A stretch of 64,000 nt of DNA from Hymenochaete sp. R1 (lineage: Eukaryota; Basidiomycota; Agaricomycetes; Hymenochaetales; Hymenochaetaceae): the NCBI GenBank assembly GCA_019400425.1, contig JAFREE010000019.1, forward strand, positions 1 to 64,000, in the 5' to 3' direction. The number at the start of each line of letters is the position of its first letter. Positions within the stretch are counted from its first letter, which is position 1. A program made the translations under genes and the position numbers. The notes beneath the pieces were generated by a model. That model saw nothing but the letters and a program-made list of their open reading frames with translations. It was not told where the DNA came from and made no database searches. This document shows positions 34,023-45,424 of this stretch, one piece after another.

Positions 34023-34780
34023 CGCTGCTTGGTTCCTAGCAGTTGCCAGTATCTATGCGACGAGTCGGTGACATCGGCGTCCAGAATGTCCTACTACCTG
34101 TGGCGTGTTCCCGAAGATAGAAGCCACAAGACCTACCATGAATTGCCTTCGATTCCGGGGAGACAGGCGAATGGGGAGCAAGATTCTACTGTAACGCCTT
34201 CCTGCTCTGCATAGCGCTGCGTTCTCATGCTCAAGCTGCAAAGTGTACGGGTTTGAAGGTGTGGCCAACTTGAAGGTAACCATATCATCGTCGCATTGCC
34301 ACTTAATATGCGTATATGCATCAACGTTACATGCTTCACGCATCGGGCATGAAAAGGAAACTATTCTAAACGATAATCAATAAATTAGAGCTAGTGCCTT
34401 GAATAAATAAAAATATAGATAAAGAACGACACTTACCTATTGTTCCGATGAAACGATGGGTATTTGCATCATACACATGTAAATGAATTCGGTGATGAAG
34501 GAGGGAACAGGAAACGAATCTGTTTTCCCGTTTCGAGACATGTCACTTTGATTGAAACACTCGCCGCATACAGATTTCTTCAAAACGTGGTGAGTAAAGG
34601 GAGCTTGCGGGCCGCATCAATCGACTGTGTTTCATTAAGCGCTGCGTTGTAGTGGTATGTGGTTCTCTCCAACGACAAAACACCACGTCAAGGGTTGGCA
34701 AGAAAGGTGTCATTTATAGTTACACATTAATAGAAAAAAAAAGGTCAAGAAACGTTAAGAAAGGGGTTGTGGGCTCCTCC
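34023..34780. other. Intergenic region, no gene seen
   Basis: Short frames on both strands near 34053-34343 and 34464-34652 carry no recognisable feature. The run of A residues near 34735-34742 probably marks the FCP1-domain gene's 3' region. Confidence 0.35.
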
Positions 34781-36629
34781 TCAACATATCCCATGCCTCT
34801 CCGGGATACCCAGGGCCTTTAGCGCCTCCCTACCTCTCGCCACCCATTCTTCAAACGTTTCCACGTCCTCGAACCACATCGACACACTTCTTTCGCCAGT
34901 GGAGGGAACTTCCTTTGACTTTGATTCCTTTTCCGTAGTTTCCTCTAGTTCCGTACCAGTGCCAGCGACCGTCTCAGCATCGTTCCCCAGGGCCTCCCCA
35001 ATATCAGCTTTCTTGCAGACCTCCACATCAGTCGGACTCGGTGCTCGTTCCAATTCTTCCTCTTTTGGACGAGACTCACTGTTTTTGGCGATAGCTGTGG
35101 ATGTTCCCTTTCCGGCCCAAAGTCCACCTGCACGGATCCATCCTGATACGTTGCTTTCTGGCCTTAAGGCGTCCACAATGCCGATAACGGCAAGTAAAGT
35201 CTTATCGAATTCCGTACTCAAACTGGCTTGGTCAATGTTATACTTCGCCTTCGCGGATGTTGAAATCCAGCGCGCGTGGTCATCAGTTTTTTCCGGCTTT
35301 GATTGTTTGGACTGTCGCGCCTTTGACCTTGTCGGTGACAGAGGTACAGCGTGTTCTTCTATCAATCCGGATCCACCACGATCACTTCCTTCCATTCGAT
35401 GAAGATAGTCCAAAACACCCAGATCGTGCTCGCGTAGCATCATAGAATATTCGCCAAGGCAAACGTGATTATAAGGTTGAAGCCGGACCTTGCGAGGTGA
35501 GTCGTCGAGGAGGACAGTAGTGCGTGGACCATGTTTACCAGGAAGTTCAGCCCATGGTTTTGCGATGTTTTTTGTAGTTTGAGATTTTTGGACTTCAGGG
35601 AAAGAAGGACGAATCTAAGTTGTATTTACTGCGGACGATAAGAATGTACAGGAAAGACTGACAGAATTCTGACTTGGATAATCCTAGGGTATCCCTTGCC
35701 CACACCGCAGTTAATTTCCCGTCCCATTTATCTCCAGCCTTGCTTTTCGACCCCTGCTGCTGCTCCAGGTCCTGTTCGCCCAATACTTCGCCCAGCTCCA
35801 CATCGAAAAAGCACCTTCGGACCATTTTCTCCACATTCCTCGTTTGCGCACTAGACCACACCATCACATCTAACCATTTCCTCGTCCTACTATCAAATAA
35901 ATAGTCACGCAACGAGGGCATATACGGCCGTGGATGCGGTGAGCCCGCTTGTGATCGGACGAGGAGGGTGCCGTTCAGGTCGAGGATGAGAAGTTTCCTA
36001 GGTGTGGAAGTGGGAGCAGAAGTGGCCGTGTCCAAAGTCCGAGAGATACATGTGGACGGTTCGAGGGTGAGGTCAAGATAGGACTGCACAGGGCTAGTTG
36101 GGATGGGTGCGGGGGCTGCGGAGAGCGTTGGAGAACGCAAATTATGTTTATGTTGCCAATGATCCAGCGTCCGACCATCATCAAAATCGTTTCCATTTTT
36201 TCTATGAGGCAGCTTGGAACTGAATTCCAATGGGGCTCCTGGTGACCCCTTTTCCGATTTTGACCTCCAATTGCCTGATTCCGAGGCGGCAGAGCTCTTG
36301 CCTTGCCTAGAATCGAACGTCCAACCGTTATCGTCATTTGTACTTGGAGAGTATTTCGTACGGGGTATAAACTGCCGTTGGAAGCGCTGGAAATGGTTTC
36401 CAGTGGCGCCTTGACTGTTATTTGAGCTTGGATCTTGCCTCCGCATCGTACCAGAAACAAGACCATGATTGAAGTCGGTCTGTCGGTCAACCTCTTCCTT
36501 ATCTTCGCGACGCATTCGTCTCATGTGATGAGACAACCTCAGGTTCGGAGGTACCTTTCTACACGATGAAAGAGGAGATTGTCGTGGTCGAAAAGTAAGT
36601 TGAACAAAGCGCAGCATGAACGTGGTCAA
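34781..36629 (-). CDS. FCP1-homology-domain protein (HAD-type phosphatase-like)
   Basis: Exons 36629-35663 and 35592-34781 give 592 residues. Residues 1-210 are polar and low-complexity. The FCP1/NIF domain runs from about 211 (RKLLILDLNGTLLV) through VMVWSSAQTRNVEKMV to VLLDDSPRKVRLQPYNHV. A charged C-terminal tail follows. Catalytic members use DxDx(T/V); here the second Asp is Asn219, which leaves the nucleophile Asp217 but removes the usual general acid, so activity is uncertain. The LDLNGTL variant is known from uncharacterised fungal FCP1-like proteins. The first about 35 residues are rich in Arg, Ser and Leu without acids and could be a mitochondrial presequence if the ATG at 36629 is used. 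Confidence 0.8.
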
Positions 36630-36935
36630 AGGCGTTTCATTTGGGCGTCTAGACCTGGGAAACTACTGGGAAACTGCACACAAAATTTTCACGTGATGTC
36701 TTTAATAGAATGATTAATATTAATAGAAATAATATTAATAAAAAAGAAATCATCATATGCAAGTTTGCGGGGTCTGATTGGAGCAAGACCATGGTAAAAA
36801 TCTAGAATTCAAGGAACCTTAAGATTTGATGTATGAATGTGGCAGTTTTCGCAGAGAGTGAACAAGTGCGACAAGAGGCATAAATATTCCAACGTAGAAA
36901 TAAACTAAGGGTGAACGATAAGATGTTCGTCACCC
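36630..36935. other. Short AT-rich spacer
   Basis: Contains TTAATAGAAATAATATTAATA-like repeats near 36715-36745, the FCP1-gene promoter and the Mad1 3' end. No gene. Confidence 0.4.
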
Positions 36936-39900
36936 TCATGCAACAGCAGCCTCCCTCTGCTCCATCTTCCACTTATCAAAGCATTCCAGCGTCACGCTTG
37001 CCAAAAAGCACGGGATGCACATCTCATCCCGTATCCACGTATTCATTAACCCCTGCAACTCATCCGGCCCGCCCTCTCCAGCTGCGATTAGCTGCATCTT
37101 CATTCCTTCCTCCTGGTTTCTCCCGGCCACATTCAATCCCTCCGGATCATTCAACACCTCTTTCATAGATCGAGGCTTCTTATTCGGTTGGAAAACGAAG
37201 GAGCACGCGAGATCGTACACCGATGTGACGCGTACTTGGCCGTTGGGGTAAAAATTAAGCTTGAGGCCGAGAACCGACGCCGTCGCCTCTCGAAATTCGG
37301 CGGATTTTGCTTGGTACACCGATTGAAGACGTTTTATGCGTATGTCTCGCTGGCGAATTGTTTCGTGGGCAGTGTCGAGTTCTTCCTTGAGATTGTCGTA
37401 AGAAGCTCGTGGGACGAGGTGCTCCTGGTCGACTTCACGGGCCTGATCGGTCAATTCGTTTGACGACGAGGAAACGCGCATCTCGAGCTCGGTGACGCGT
37501 TTCAGAAGTCCTTCGTTTTCACTTTTCAAGCGGTCGAAAATCTCCTGCCTTGCATCAGCCCAGTCCTGCAAGGGGTTCTGCTTGAGCGACAGAACGCGCG
37601 TGGCAGGAGGAATGTGTCGTCCGGCCCCAATTTCCCCGCCGAGCTCAAAGAGACGCTGTTCAAGGTCATCAATATGCTTCTCTCGATGGTCGAGTTCGGT
37701 CTTGGCGGATTTTAGATCTAAAAGATACTGTTCAAAGGAAGATCATCAGATTTGAGATGAGGATAGCCCACCTTCGTCCAACTCCGACACTTTCCTCAAA
37801 ACCTGCTCCCACTGTCCCTGACTTTTTCCCGCCAAGCCTCCGCCTGATCGAGTTAATCTCTCTACCTCGCTTTCCAAAGTATTGATTGTCCTTTTGTACT
37901 CCGAAAGCAATTGTTCCAGTTCCGCCACCTGCCTCTCCAGCACCTGAGCGTTCTCCAACCTCATGACAACACTCGCGTCCGCCGAGTTATTCTCGGACAT
38001 CGCCATATTCATACTGATGTCCGTGGCGCTCTCGTCCTTATAACTCGCAACCAGGCTCTTCAAGAAAACGACTTCCTTCTCGAGTAGCTTCCGTTCCCGT
38101 TCTTTACGACCAACTTCTTCTTCCGTTCCATCCTTTTCGCGTTTGATACGTTCAAGCTCGGACTGCAGAGTGCTGTTCTCCTCGCGAGCGTCCGCAAGCT
38201 CGATCTCGGCTACACGGACCGACGCCTTAAGTTCGCCTTGTACATCAAGCAATGACGCGTGTGTCTTTCGCATTTCGGTGAGCTGATGCACGACAGCTCC
38301 AGAAGTACCGCCCAAAATGCCTCCGACTTCTACATCTTTCTCCTTCACCTCCCTCTCCAACCTTTCCCTCACTGTCTCCAATTCTGCAACGCGCCGTCGT
38401 AATTCTTCCACACCTTCGACACGTCTCTCCAGTTCCCTCTTCTCCTCCCTCAATATCTCTGCACTTTCCACCCTTCCACGGAGTCGTCCCGCCTCTGCCG
38501 TTAGATGTGCATTGCTCGCTTCGAGGGTTTTCACATATGTCGTTTGACGCGCAAGCTCCGCACGTATGATTTCATTGTCGTCTGTCCGAGATCGTTTTCG
38601 GGAAGGCGAACCGGGAGTGAGATTGACAACGGAGGAGAAGAGGGAGGAGCGTCGACGTGAAGGCGTGGAAGCGCCGGAGAGCCGGCGACGAACGTGAGAT
38701 AGAGGATCGGGTCGTGGGCTGAGAGCAGTACTTATATTGTCACTGGTAGTTGATGCGGGAGATCCATCTTGAGGACGAACAGGCGCAGGACGTATCGGTG
38801 TCGCAACGGAAGCGATACTAACGGAACGAGAGCGAGATGCATTAGTTGTCGCAGTAGTCGTAGATTCGTGATCCAAGTCTTCGAAATCGTCGGAGTCATG
38901 AACGGAATGAGGGTTGTCTAAAGAAGCGTTATCGGAAGACGCAATTGAATGAGATCGGTGACGTGAAGACGTGACAGACTCAGCGGACGGAGATGAGGGG
39001 GAGTCCACGGTGTAAGGGGGAGGAGCGCCTGGGTCTTCAATCACTTCGATCTTGCCAATGGCATCCGGATTAACGATACCATCATCTTCAATGTCTTTCC
39101 TAGACAAAATTCGAGGCGTGGACGCAATACTATCGGAATCGTTATCCTGCGGATGCGCGGGTGCGGGTGTTGGCGTTTGGCCAGTCTTTAATTCCCCAGT
39201 GGAAGACGTATTGCCTTCACCAGTATCAATCCCCTCACCGTCTGCATCAATATCGTAGTCAGATGGCACAGTTGACTGCACTTCCTCTACAACGCCCTGT
39301 ATCATCTCGAGCGAAAGGTCGATGGTACCTTCCCGGCTTTCCATTGTGATATCTGCATCACCTTTTCGTTTTTCGAAACGAGCTTGGCTTTCGGCATGGG
39401 GTTCATGAAGCTCATCTTCCTCTTCCACTTCTCCTCTTTCAACAGTCGGTGCTTCGTCCTCTTCTGAACCTTCTTCCAACATGAGACGTTCCAAGACCTC
39501 TTCGAGTTCCTGTACACGTTCTTCTAACTCTCTAGTTCGTTGTTCCGCTTCGTCTCTTTGACCTTCTACCAGCACCATCTCATTGTCGCGAGCGGACACT
39601 TCTGCTTCGAGATTAACCATACGTGCTTTTGATGTCTCCAACTGATGCTTGAGCAATGAATACGCATCACTAATTTCTTCGTGCTCGGTCTCGAGCTCAG
39701 CAAGTCGTTGCTTGAGAGACGACGTAGACGATTGATAATGTGCCTATTGGCGACCATAATCAATTTACAAAATAATTCAGACATGTAAAATCGTTGCTTA
39801 CATTCAGCTTGGCCAAGTCTTCCTCTGCCTTGATCCTCGCTGTTCTTTCCTTTTCTTCGTGTTCAGAAAGTAGTTGAAGATCTGACTCAATGCGATCGAG

Positions 39901-40468
39901 TTTGGCTTGCCTGTCCAAAAGTGCATTTTCCAGCTCTGTCACTTTTGACTGGGCGGTGATCAATTGACGATTGAGAGAAGTTGTAGAGACGTGTTGGTTG
40001 AACGCGCTGGTAAGCGCAGGGCGCTTCGAGGTCGTTGTCGTTGGGTCTGGTCAACAAGAAAGAATCAAACAAGCATGAGTATAATCCTTTCACTTTGGTC
40101 CTAGATAACTGATCCCTACCCTGCTCTATCCCACCACTTGCCGTCCTCGTCTTCCTCTTCATTCCCAAGGTCGAAGCAGCTGCCTCCGTTCCTAACCCAT
40201 TCTCTCTTCCGCCCAGGGTGCTTGACCTCGTTGATCGAGTCGCTATTCCGACCGACGACCCGGGCCGCGAGGTCAGCCCTGATTGCAGTTTCGAAGTATT
40301 TGAAGAACTTGACGATGAGGCGCGCACTTGCCCAAGGGCTAACTTTGAGGTTGTCGCGTTTGACGAGCCCGAAGTCGCTGTAGCCAGCCCCGAAGATTCG
40401 GCCGACGCCCGCTCTCTGGATCTGATAGGTCTGAAACCTGACGAAGGACCTGAGCGAAGGTTGCTCAT
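36936..40468 (-). CDS. MAD1: Spindle assembly checkpoint protein Mad1
   Basis: Exons 40468-40120, 40046-39802, 39743-37772 and 37717-36936 give 1115 residues. Mad1 anchors Mad2 at unattached kinetochores and nuclear pores and so delays anaphase. Residues 1 to about 135 are Ser/Thr-rich and disordered. Long coiled coils follow (QLITAQSKVTELENALLDR and later heptads), broken by an acidic and Ser/Pro-rich segment of roughly 330 residues. The C-terminal about 130 residues match the conserved Mad1 domain: IKRLQSVYQAKSAEFREATA, LGLKLNFYPNGQVRVTSVY, and CFLASVTLECFDKW. The disordered insert in the coiled coil makes it longer than the yeast protein. A generic coiled-coil protein is the alternative, but the C-terminal domain argues against it. 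Confidence 0.88.
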
Positions 40469-40896
40469 TGTTGTGAGGTCACGGCGATGGTCGACTTCAA
40501 AGGCTAGGGAGATCTCCTGGCGCGCTCTGCGCGCTCGCGACTCTGAGACTGCACATGACTTTTCATGGATTTATTCTCACGCCATTGCATTACGTCATAT
40601 TTTTAAGCGCTAGCGATTCTGTATTTTTTTCGACAAGCGTAATGCGCAACGACAGCCCTTCTTCTCACCACTCGCTCACTCAGTCAAAGTACTAGTAACA
40701 GCTCTGAGTAGAATCACACGTTGAGTGCCGCACTTCATCAAAAGGTCTTTTGAGTCATCTCATCTGCATATGCGGTAGTACTCCAGGATGCACATATGAT
40801 TGTATTCAAAGAGAAGTAAGTCTTCGACCAATCGAACGCAACTAATTGAAAATAAAACGACCTCGTTAACTTTACCGGAAGTCATTTATTAGGCCA
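40469..40896. other. Mad1 upstream region and array gene 1 3' flank
   Basis: No gene. The part at about 40785-40860 resembles the 3' flank of array gene 2 (about 42478-42545); see findings. Confidence 0.4.
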
Positions 40897-42066
40897 TCAA
40901 GCATTAGATGCGTCCCCACGACCGTCTCGAATCCTATTCTTCCTACCCTTCTTCACCTCAAGAACCAACAACTTCTCCAATCTCTCCGATTTTCTCGGTA
41001 ATCTCGTCCCATATGCCCTAATGAGTCTGCTCGATGGATCCAGCTTCTCCTTGTAGACCATAAGCTGTTGGTTGAACGAAGTCTCGTAATGGGTGATATC
41101 CTTGACCTCTTTCCTGAAAGCAGGATCGATGGATGGAATTCTCTCGATGACTTTTTTCGCAATAGATGCGCTTACATTCTCTACCCGATTATTCCAATAC
41201 CCCAAGGTACCTTCAGCGCAGATGCACAGGTGGTAGTATTCTTCATCTAAAGCTTCGCCTGTCTCAAAATTTCTTCCCGGCTTGTCATCGAACAGCTCGG
41301 GAACCCCATTTGGAAATGAATCCCTAAGCTTTTTGTTGGAAGAATCGTAACAGGTTTGGATCGTTTTGCGAGCTTTGTAGAGGTCGCCGAGCTCTTTCTT
41401 AGCCGCATTGTATACTAAGTGAGAACCCTGCGGCATTCTGAAGAAGTCTGGTACTTCTCTGAGGACATCTGACTTGTACTTCTGAACTCCAGCAAATCCT
41501 AGCAGACATTCTAGTTCCTTCGCTCTTCTCGCCGTCGAACGCTTCTTTAAAACTCTGGAAACATCGTTGAGTATCCCTTCCCTTTTGTTCTCCTTCATTT
41601 CGTTACATTCGTCTCTCACAATGGACAATTTCTGCTCATCCGCAGCTTTATTCAAGCGTTGAACCTCATTGCATGCATCGATACCGCAGAAAGCTACATC
41701 TCCGCGAAAAATTGTGACGTTTACCGGTTGCCACGTGTCAGACACGATAGTCTCAGACTCGAAAAGCATGGGATCGAGTAATTCGCGAACGCCGGGGAGA
41801 GGAAGTGTATTATTGGGCAAAGAAGGTCCGGAACTGATGTGAGTGGCTGGCTTTGATGCAGATGCGCTGATAGAGGATGTATCATTGGAAGAAGCCTCAA
41901 ATACTCTTCTGGTGGTAGAATGAACATGCGTGTTTGTCTGTTCCATGTCTGCCCCGGCCAAGGCTGAGGTCGAATGCATCACACGACGTTTACCAGTGCC
42001 CAGTTCTATTTCTTGGTGGCACTCTTCATCCGAGCCGCGATGACGTTTTGCTGTTTCCCGCGACAT
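40897..42066 (-). CDS. Tandem-array unknown family, gene 1 (389 aa)
   Basis: An intronless frame of 389 residues. I chose the ATG at 42066 because the resulting N-terminus (MSRETAKRHRGSDEE, then GKRR) lines up with those of the other copies; the open frame extends further upstream but reads like a transcribed leader. The first about 110 residues are Ser/Thr-rich and disordered. The conserved body holds VSDTWQPVNVTIFRGDVAF, GIDACNEVQRLN, ELECLLGFA, DEEYYHLCICAEGTLGYW followed by a helix, and a Lys-rich end after RLEKLLVLEVKKG. There is no signal peptide or membrane helix. It is closest to gene 2, with which it also shares flanking DNA. The family is not recognised; the helical body and KR-rich termini suggest a nuclear or scaffold protein, as inference only. 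Confidence 0.75.
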   Translation of the reverse strand: MSRETAKRHRGSDEECHQEIELGTGKRRVMHSTSALAGADMEQTNTHVHSTTRRVFEASSNDTSSISASASKPATHISSGPSLPNNTLPLPGVRELLDPMLFESETIVSDTWQPVNVTIFRGDVAFCGIDACNEVQRLNKAADEQKLSIVRDECNEMKENKREGILNDVSRVLKKRSTARRAKELECLLGFAGVQKYKSDVLREVPDFFRMPQGSHLVYNAAKKELGDLYKARKTIQTCYDSSNKKLRDSFPNGVPELFDDKPGRNFETGEALDEEYYHLCICAEGTLGYWNNRVENVSASIAKKVIERIPSIDPAFRKEVKDITHYETSFNQQLMVYKEKLDPSSRLIRAYGTRLPRKSERLEKLLVLEVKKGRKNRIRDGRGDASNA

Positions 42067-42173
42067 CTGAGATAAGTTGTTGTATTCGGGTCGAGGTCGC
42101 CCTATTGGCTTGTGGTGACGAAGATGGCAAAAGTGTAGATGGAAGTAGGGGTGAAAGTGGGCAATTGTCCAGG

Positions 42174-42185
42174 CAAAGTTTGGTG
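42174..42185. promoter_or_regulatory. Shared upstream motif, array gene 1
   Basis: CAAAGTTTGGTG as read on the plus strand, 108 bp before the gene 1 ATG. Gene 2 has the identical 12-mer. Confidence 0.5.
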
Positions 42186-42574
42186 AGTTCAAATGTACAT
42201 TTCTACGGCCTACTTTGCACACGATAAAGGAAGAGGGAAATCGTCACTTAACTGCATACCTCGATACAGAGATTAATCTTCTTTTTTCGTATGCAGCATG
42301 ACCCTTTTGACTCTTTGTCGGTCGGTCATCTTGCAAGGAAGGACATCTGGAATCAGCGGGAACATTCGTTCAAAGTAGGATTTGTTGACTAATCTATTCA
42401 ATGAATCTAATTTCTTGTTAGTGTTGCTAACTATTTGACTAGATGTTTGCTTCTTCTGGTGCGATACTCTGGGATTAACATATGTGGTCATATTCAACGA
42501 AAGTAAGTCATTGTTCACTTCGAGCAGGCATTTAAACTAAATAAACCATTTGTTTGCTTCAGATGTAGGCTATG

Positions 42575-43699
42575 CTATCGGATATTTGGAGTACTTTCAC
42601 CACCCGTTGCACCAACCCTAACCTGTCTACTCTTCTTTGTGATTTGTATAGCCAACAACCGCTCCAATCTCTCCGATTTCTTCGGCGGTGTCTTCCCATA
42701 TGCCTGGATAAGCTTGCTATTTGGACTCAGCTTCTCTTTGTGAGTCTCAAGGTGATTTTTGAGCAAATTCTCGTAACGAGTGATATCCTTGACTTCCTGC
42801 CTTAGCGCCGGATTGGAGGCAGGGACATTTTCCCTGGTTTTATTCGCTATGGATACCTTTGTTTCCTCCAGTCGATCGTTCCAGTATTTCAAAGTACCTT
42901 CAGCGCAGATACACAGGTGATAATATTCTTCATCCAAGGATTCCTTCGTCTCCCTCCCTCGTCCGCCATCGAAGAGCTCAGGGATCCCATTCGACAATGT
43001 CTTCTTCAGCCTCGTGGATGTTGAAAGTTCATCGGATCGGATTGAGTTACGAACTCCGTATAGATATTGGAGCTCTTTCTTAGCGACATTATTCTCATAC
43101 CGAGTATTTGGTGGCATTCTGAAGGCGTCGGGTATTGCTTGGAAGGTGTTTGCCTTGTTTCTCGAAGCTAAACAGAAACCCAAAAGACATTCCAGCTCTT
43201 CTATCTTTCTCCACACATAACGCTTCTTCAGCACGATTCCAACGTCTATGACTATTTGGTCCTTAAGTCTCTCCTCCATATCTTCACATTCGGCTCTCAC
43301 GATATCGAGTTTCTGGCCCTCCACAATCTTCGCCAAGCGATCCACCTCATTGCACGCATCAAGGCCGCAAAAAGGAATATCTCCACAATAAATCGTAAAG
43401 TCAATCGGCTTCCACGTGTCGGATACGATGAGACCAGGCTCGATTAAAGCGTGAATGCTGGGGAGAAATCGTCCGGGATCAATGTGAACGGCAGACCCGG
43501 GAATGGGCCTGCTGGCGGAGATCATACCCTCGGAAGAAGCAGGATCCGTTTCTTTGGAGGTGGGACGTGCATACGCAGTTGCCTGTGCGGTGGGTTCCGC
43601 GACTGAAGCTGAGCTCGCTTGCACAGCATAACGCTTGTCATGTCCCGGTCCGGCATCGCTGTTCGAGTCACGACGACGTTTCGTTGACTTTTGCAACAT
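42575..43699 (-). CDS. Tandem-array unknown family, gene 2 (374 aa)
   Basis: An intronless frame of 374 residues, starting MLQKSTKRRRDSNSD. The conserved body appears in the same order as gene 1: VSDTWKPIDFTIYCGDIPF, GLDACNEVDRLA, ELECLLGFC, DEEYYHLCICAEGTLKYWNDR, and RLERLLAIQITKK near the end. It is the closest relative of gene 1. The promoter-side motif and the 3' flank are duplicated too, so genes 1 and 2 arose from a unit of about 1.4 kb. No stop or frameshift is seen, which suggests both copies remain under constraint. Function is not recognised. Confidence 0.75.
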   Translation of the reverse strand: MLQKSTKRRRDSNSDAGPGHDKRYAVQASSASVAEPTAQATAYARPTSKETDPASSEGMISASRPIPGSAVHIDPGRFLPSIHALIEPGLIVSDTWKPIDFTIYCGDIPFCGLDACNEVDRLAKIVEGQKLDIVRAECEDMEERLKDQIVIDVGIVLKKRYVWRKIEELECLLGFCLASRNKANTFQAIPDAFRMPPNTRYENNVAKKELQYLYGVRNSIRSDELSTSTRLKKTLSNGIPELFDGGRGRETKESLDEEYYHLCICAEGTLKYWNDRLEETKVSIANKTRENVPASNPALRQEVKDITRYENLLKNHLETHKEKLSPNSKLIQAYGKTPPKKSERLERLLAIQITKKSRQVRVGATGGESTPNIR

Positions 43700-43800
43700 A
43701 TGAAGTACGAGGTCCTATTTATGCTGAGATGGTCTGACTGATTCGTAGTGGGGTTGGTGCGGATGGACTGAAAAGTAGGAATGAACTTGGGTGACTGGAA

Positions 43801-43812
43801 CAAAGTTTGGTG
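43801..43812. promoter_or_regulatory. Shared upstream motif, array gene 2
   Basis: CAAAGTTTGGTG on the plus strand, 102 bp before the gene 2 ATG. Confidence 0.5.
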
Positions 43813-44276
43813 GGTGCTACCATTCACAATTAAGAAGGCCTGGCATTGCACAAACTAATGCCAGTGGTTCTAGCCGCATTTCCAATGCAAACATTAGTCA
43901 TCTTCTCCTATGCATGATTCTTCTGCACCTTTGCGCATCCCACAGGATCAAGCTACTAGTACTTTATTTAGTACAAATTCTGGTACAAAGATCAGACACT
44001 CTCGTAGTATCAAAAACAAATCTTGCATACAATAAGTATCAGTCCCGCAGAGTACTTGAACCATCAAGCACGAACTTCCCATCTCCATTTTTTTTCGATT
44101 CTCATTTATAGTACGTTATCCCATCTAAGTTTAGCATTACTATCACTAACTACTTACTAGTAGTCAATTGCCTCAGAACATTCAGCCGTAGCAACTCGGA
44201 TGAGCTCCGTGGTATGCATACCACCATAATACAGAAAACGAAATAAGTACCGGTTGCAGGAATGTAATCACAAGAT
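43813..44276. other. Spacer between array genes 2 and 3
   Basis: AT-rich spacer without a recognisable gene or relic. Confidence 0.4.
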
Positions 44277-45314
44277 TCAAGCCCCAGGAGCAGTCACGCT
44301 TCTTTTTCCGACTATATCATCACTGGCACGTCTACTGTTGGCCTGCCTCTCTTTAACTTCCACATTCAACAGCTTCTGCAACCTATCTGATTTCTTCGGC
44401 AAATTTTCTCCGTACGTTTGATCTTGTTTGTCAAGTTCTGTCTTAAAATTTACGATATGACTATCAAATACACGCCGCAGCCCTCTTATCCTACTTTGGC
44501 TTCCTTTGCGTTCTGAAGGTGGGAGGGCCTTGATATTTTCCTTTGCCTTTTCCAGCCGATCGAGCCAGTATCCCAGAATGCCTTCAGCACAAATGCATTG
44601 ATGATAGTAAGATTCCTGTACGGCTTCAGATGTAGCCTTACCCTCGCATAGATCGGAGACCCGGATCCCTTCTGGCAGTAGATTGTTCTCCGAAATCATC
44701 TTTTTTGATCGACCGCTTTTGGTAGAGCTCTTATCACGAAACTGGATAAGACGCTCGAGCTCGATTTTCGCCTCGTTGAGCTCGAAACGTCCACTGGTGG
44801 GATTGATGAACATCATAGGAACATCGACATCGAGAGTTTTGTCTTTGTCTTTTGCGGTCGGAACTAAACCTAGTAAGCATTCTAACTCCTTTATTCTCCT
44901 TAATTCTTCATCCCAATCTAGAATGACTTTGAGATGGTCGATCAGCTTCTCCTTTGCCTTATTATCCATGTTGCCACACTTCTCGCGAACAAGTTCAAGC
45001 TTCTGCTCCTTAACTACTTTGTTCAATTGCTTCATCTCTTTTAGAATGTCAAGCCCGTGGATAGCTTTTTCGCCACGATATATGGTAATGTCAGCCGGCT
45101 TCCAAGTGGCAGACTTAGTGCTACCATCCGCGGCCATGCTATCGACACCTGGGAAACTCGGGGCAGGCATTATAGCGTGAGCTCGGAAGGGCTCATCGGA
45201 AGAGGGGCTCGGAATTAATGCACGACGTTTGCTAGAACCGACGTCGCTTCGATCTGGATCATTGACGTCCTGATCAAGGGGACGTTTCTCTGATCCTTGG
45301 GTCCGTTGAGACAT
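44277..45314 (-). CDS. Tandem-array unknown family, gene 3 (345 aa)
   Basis: An intronless frame of 345 residues from the ATG at 45314 (MSQRTQGSEKRPLDQD, then GSSKRRAL), chosen by alignment with the other copies over an ATG 12 codons upstream. Body motifs are SATWKPADITIYRGEKAIHG, LDILKEMKQLN, IKELECLLGL, QESYYHQCICAEGILGYWLDR and RLQKLLNVEVKER. It is more diverged than genes 1 and 2 and has a shorter disordered N-terminus; the CICAEG core is unchanged. The upstream region contains a long T/G homopolymer 37-63 bp before the ATG and a variant of the shared motif. Function is not recognised. Confidence 0.72.
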   Translation of the reverse strand: MSQRTQGSEKRPLDQDVNDPDRSDVGSSKRRALIPSPSSDEPFRAHAIMPAPSFPGVDSMAADGSTKSATWKPADITIYRGEKAIHGLDILKEMKQLNKVVKEQKLELVREKCGNMDNKAKEKLIDHLKVILDWDEELRRIKELECLLGLVPTAKDKDKTLDVDVPMMFINPTSGRFELNEAKIELERLIQFRDKSSTKSGRSKKMISENNLLPEGIRVSDLCEGKATSEAVQESYYHQCICAEGILGYWLDRLEKAKENIKALPPSERKGSQSRIRGLRRVFDSHIVNFKTELDKQDQTYGENLPKKSDRLQKLLNVEVKERQANSRRASDDIVGKRSVTAPGA

Positions 45315-45350
45315 GATTGACGGTCGTGTCAGAGCGGTGAAATTGACCAC

Positions 45351-45377
45351 TTTTTTTTTTTTGGGGGGGGGGGGGGG
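45351..45377. repeat. T12-G15 homopolymer tract
   Basis: Twelve T followed by fifteen G, inside the upstream region of array gene 3. Such runs vary in length and sequence poorly, so the true length is uncertain. Confidence 0.8.
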
Positions 45378-45424
45378 CGGAAGAGCAGGTAGAAATATGG
45401 ATAAAAGGGCGAATGGAAGGAGGA

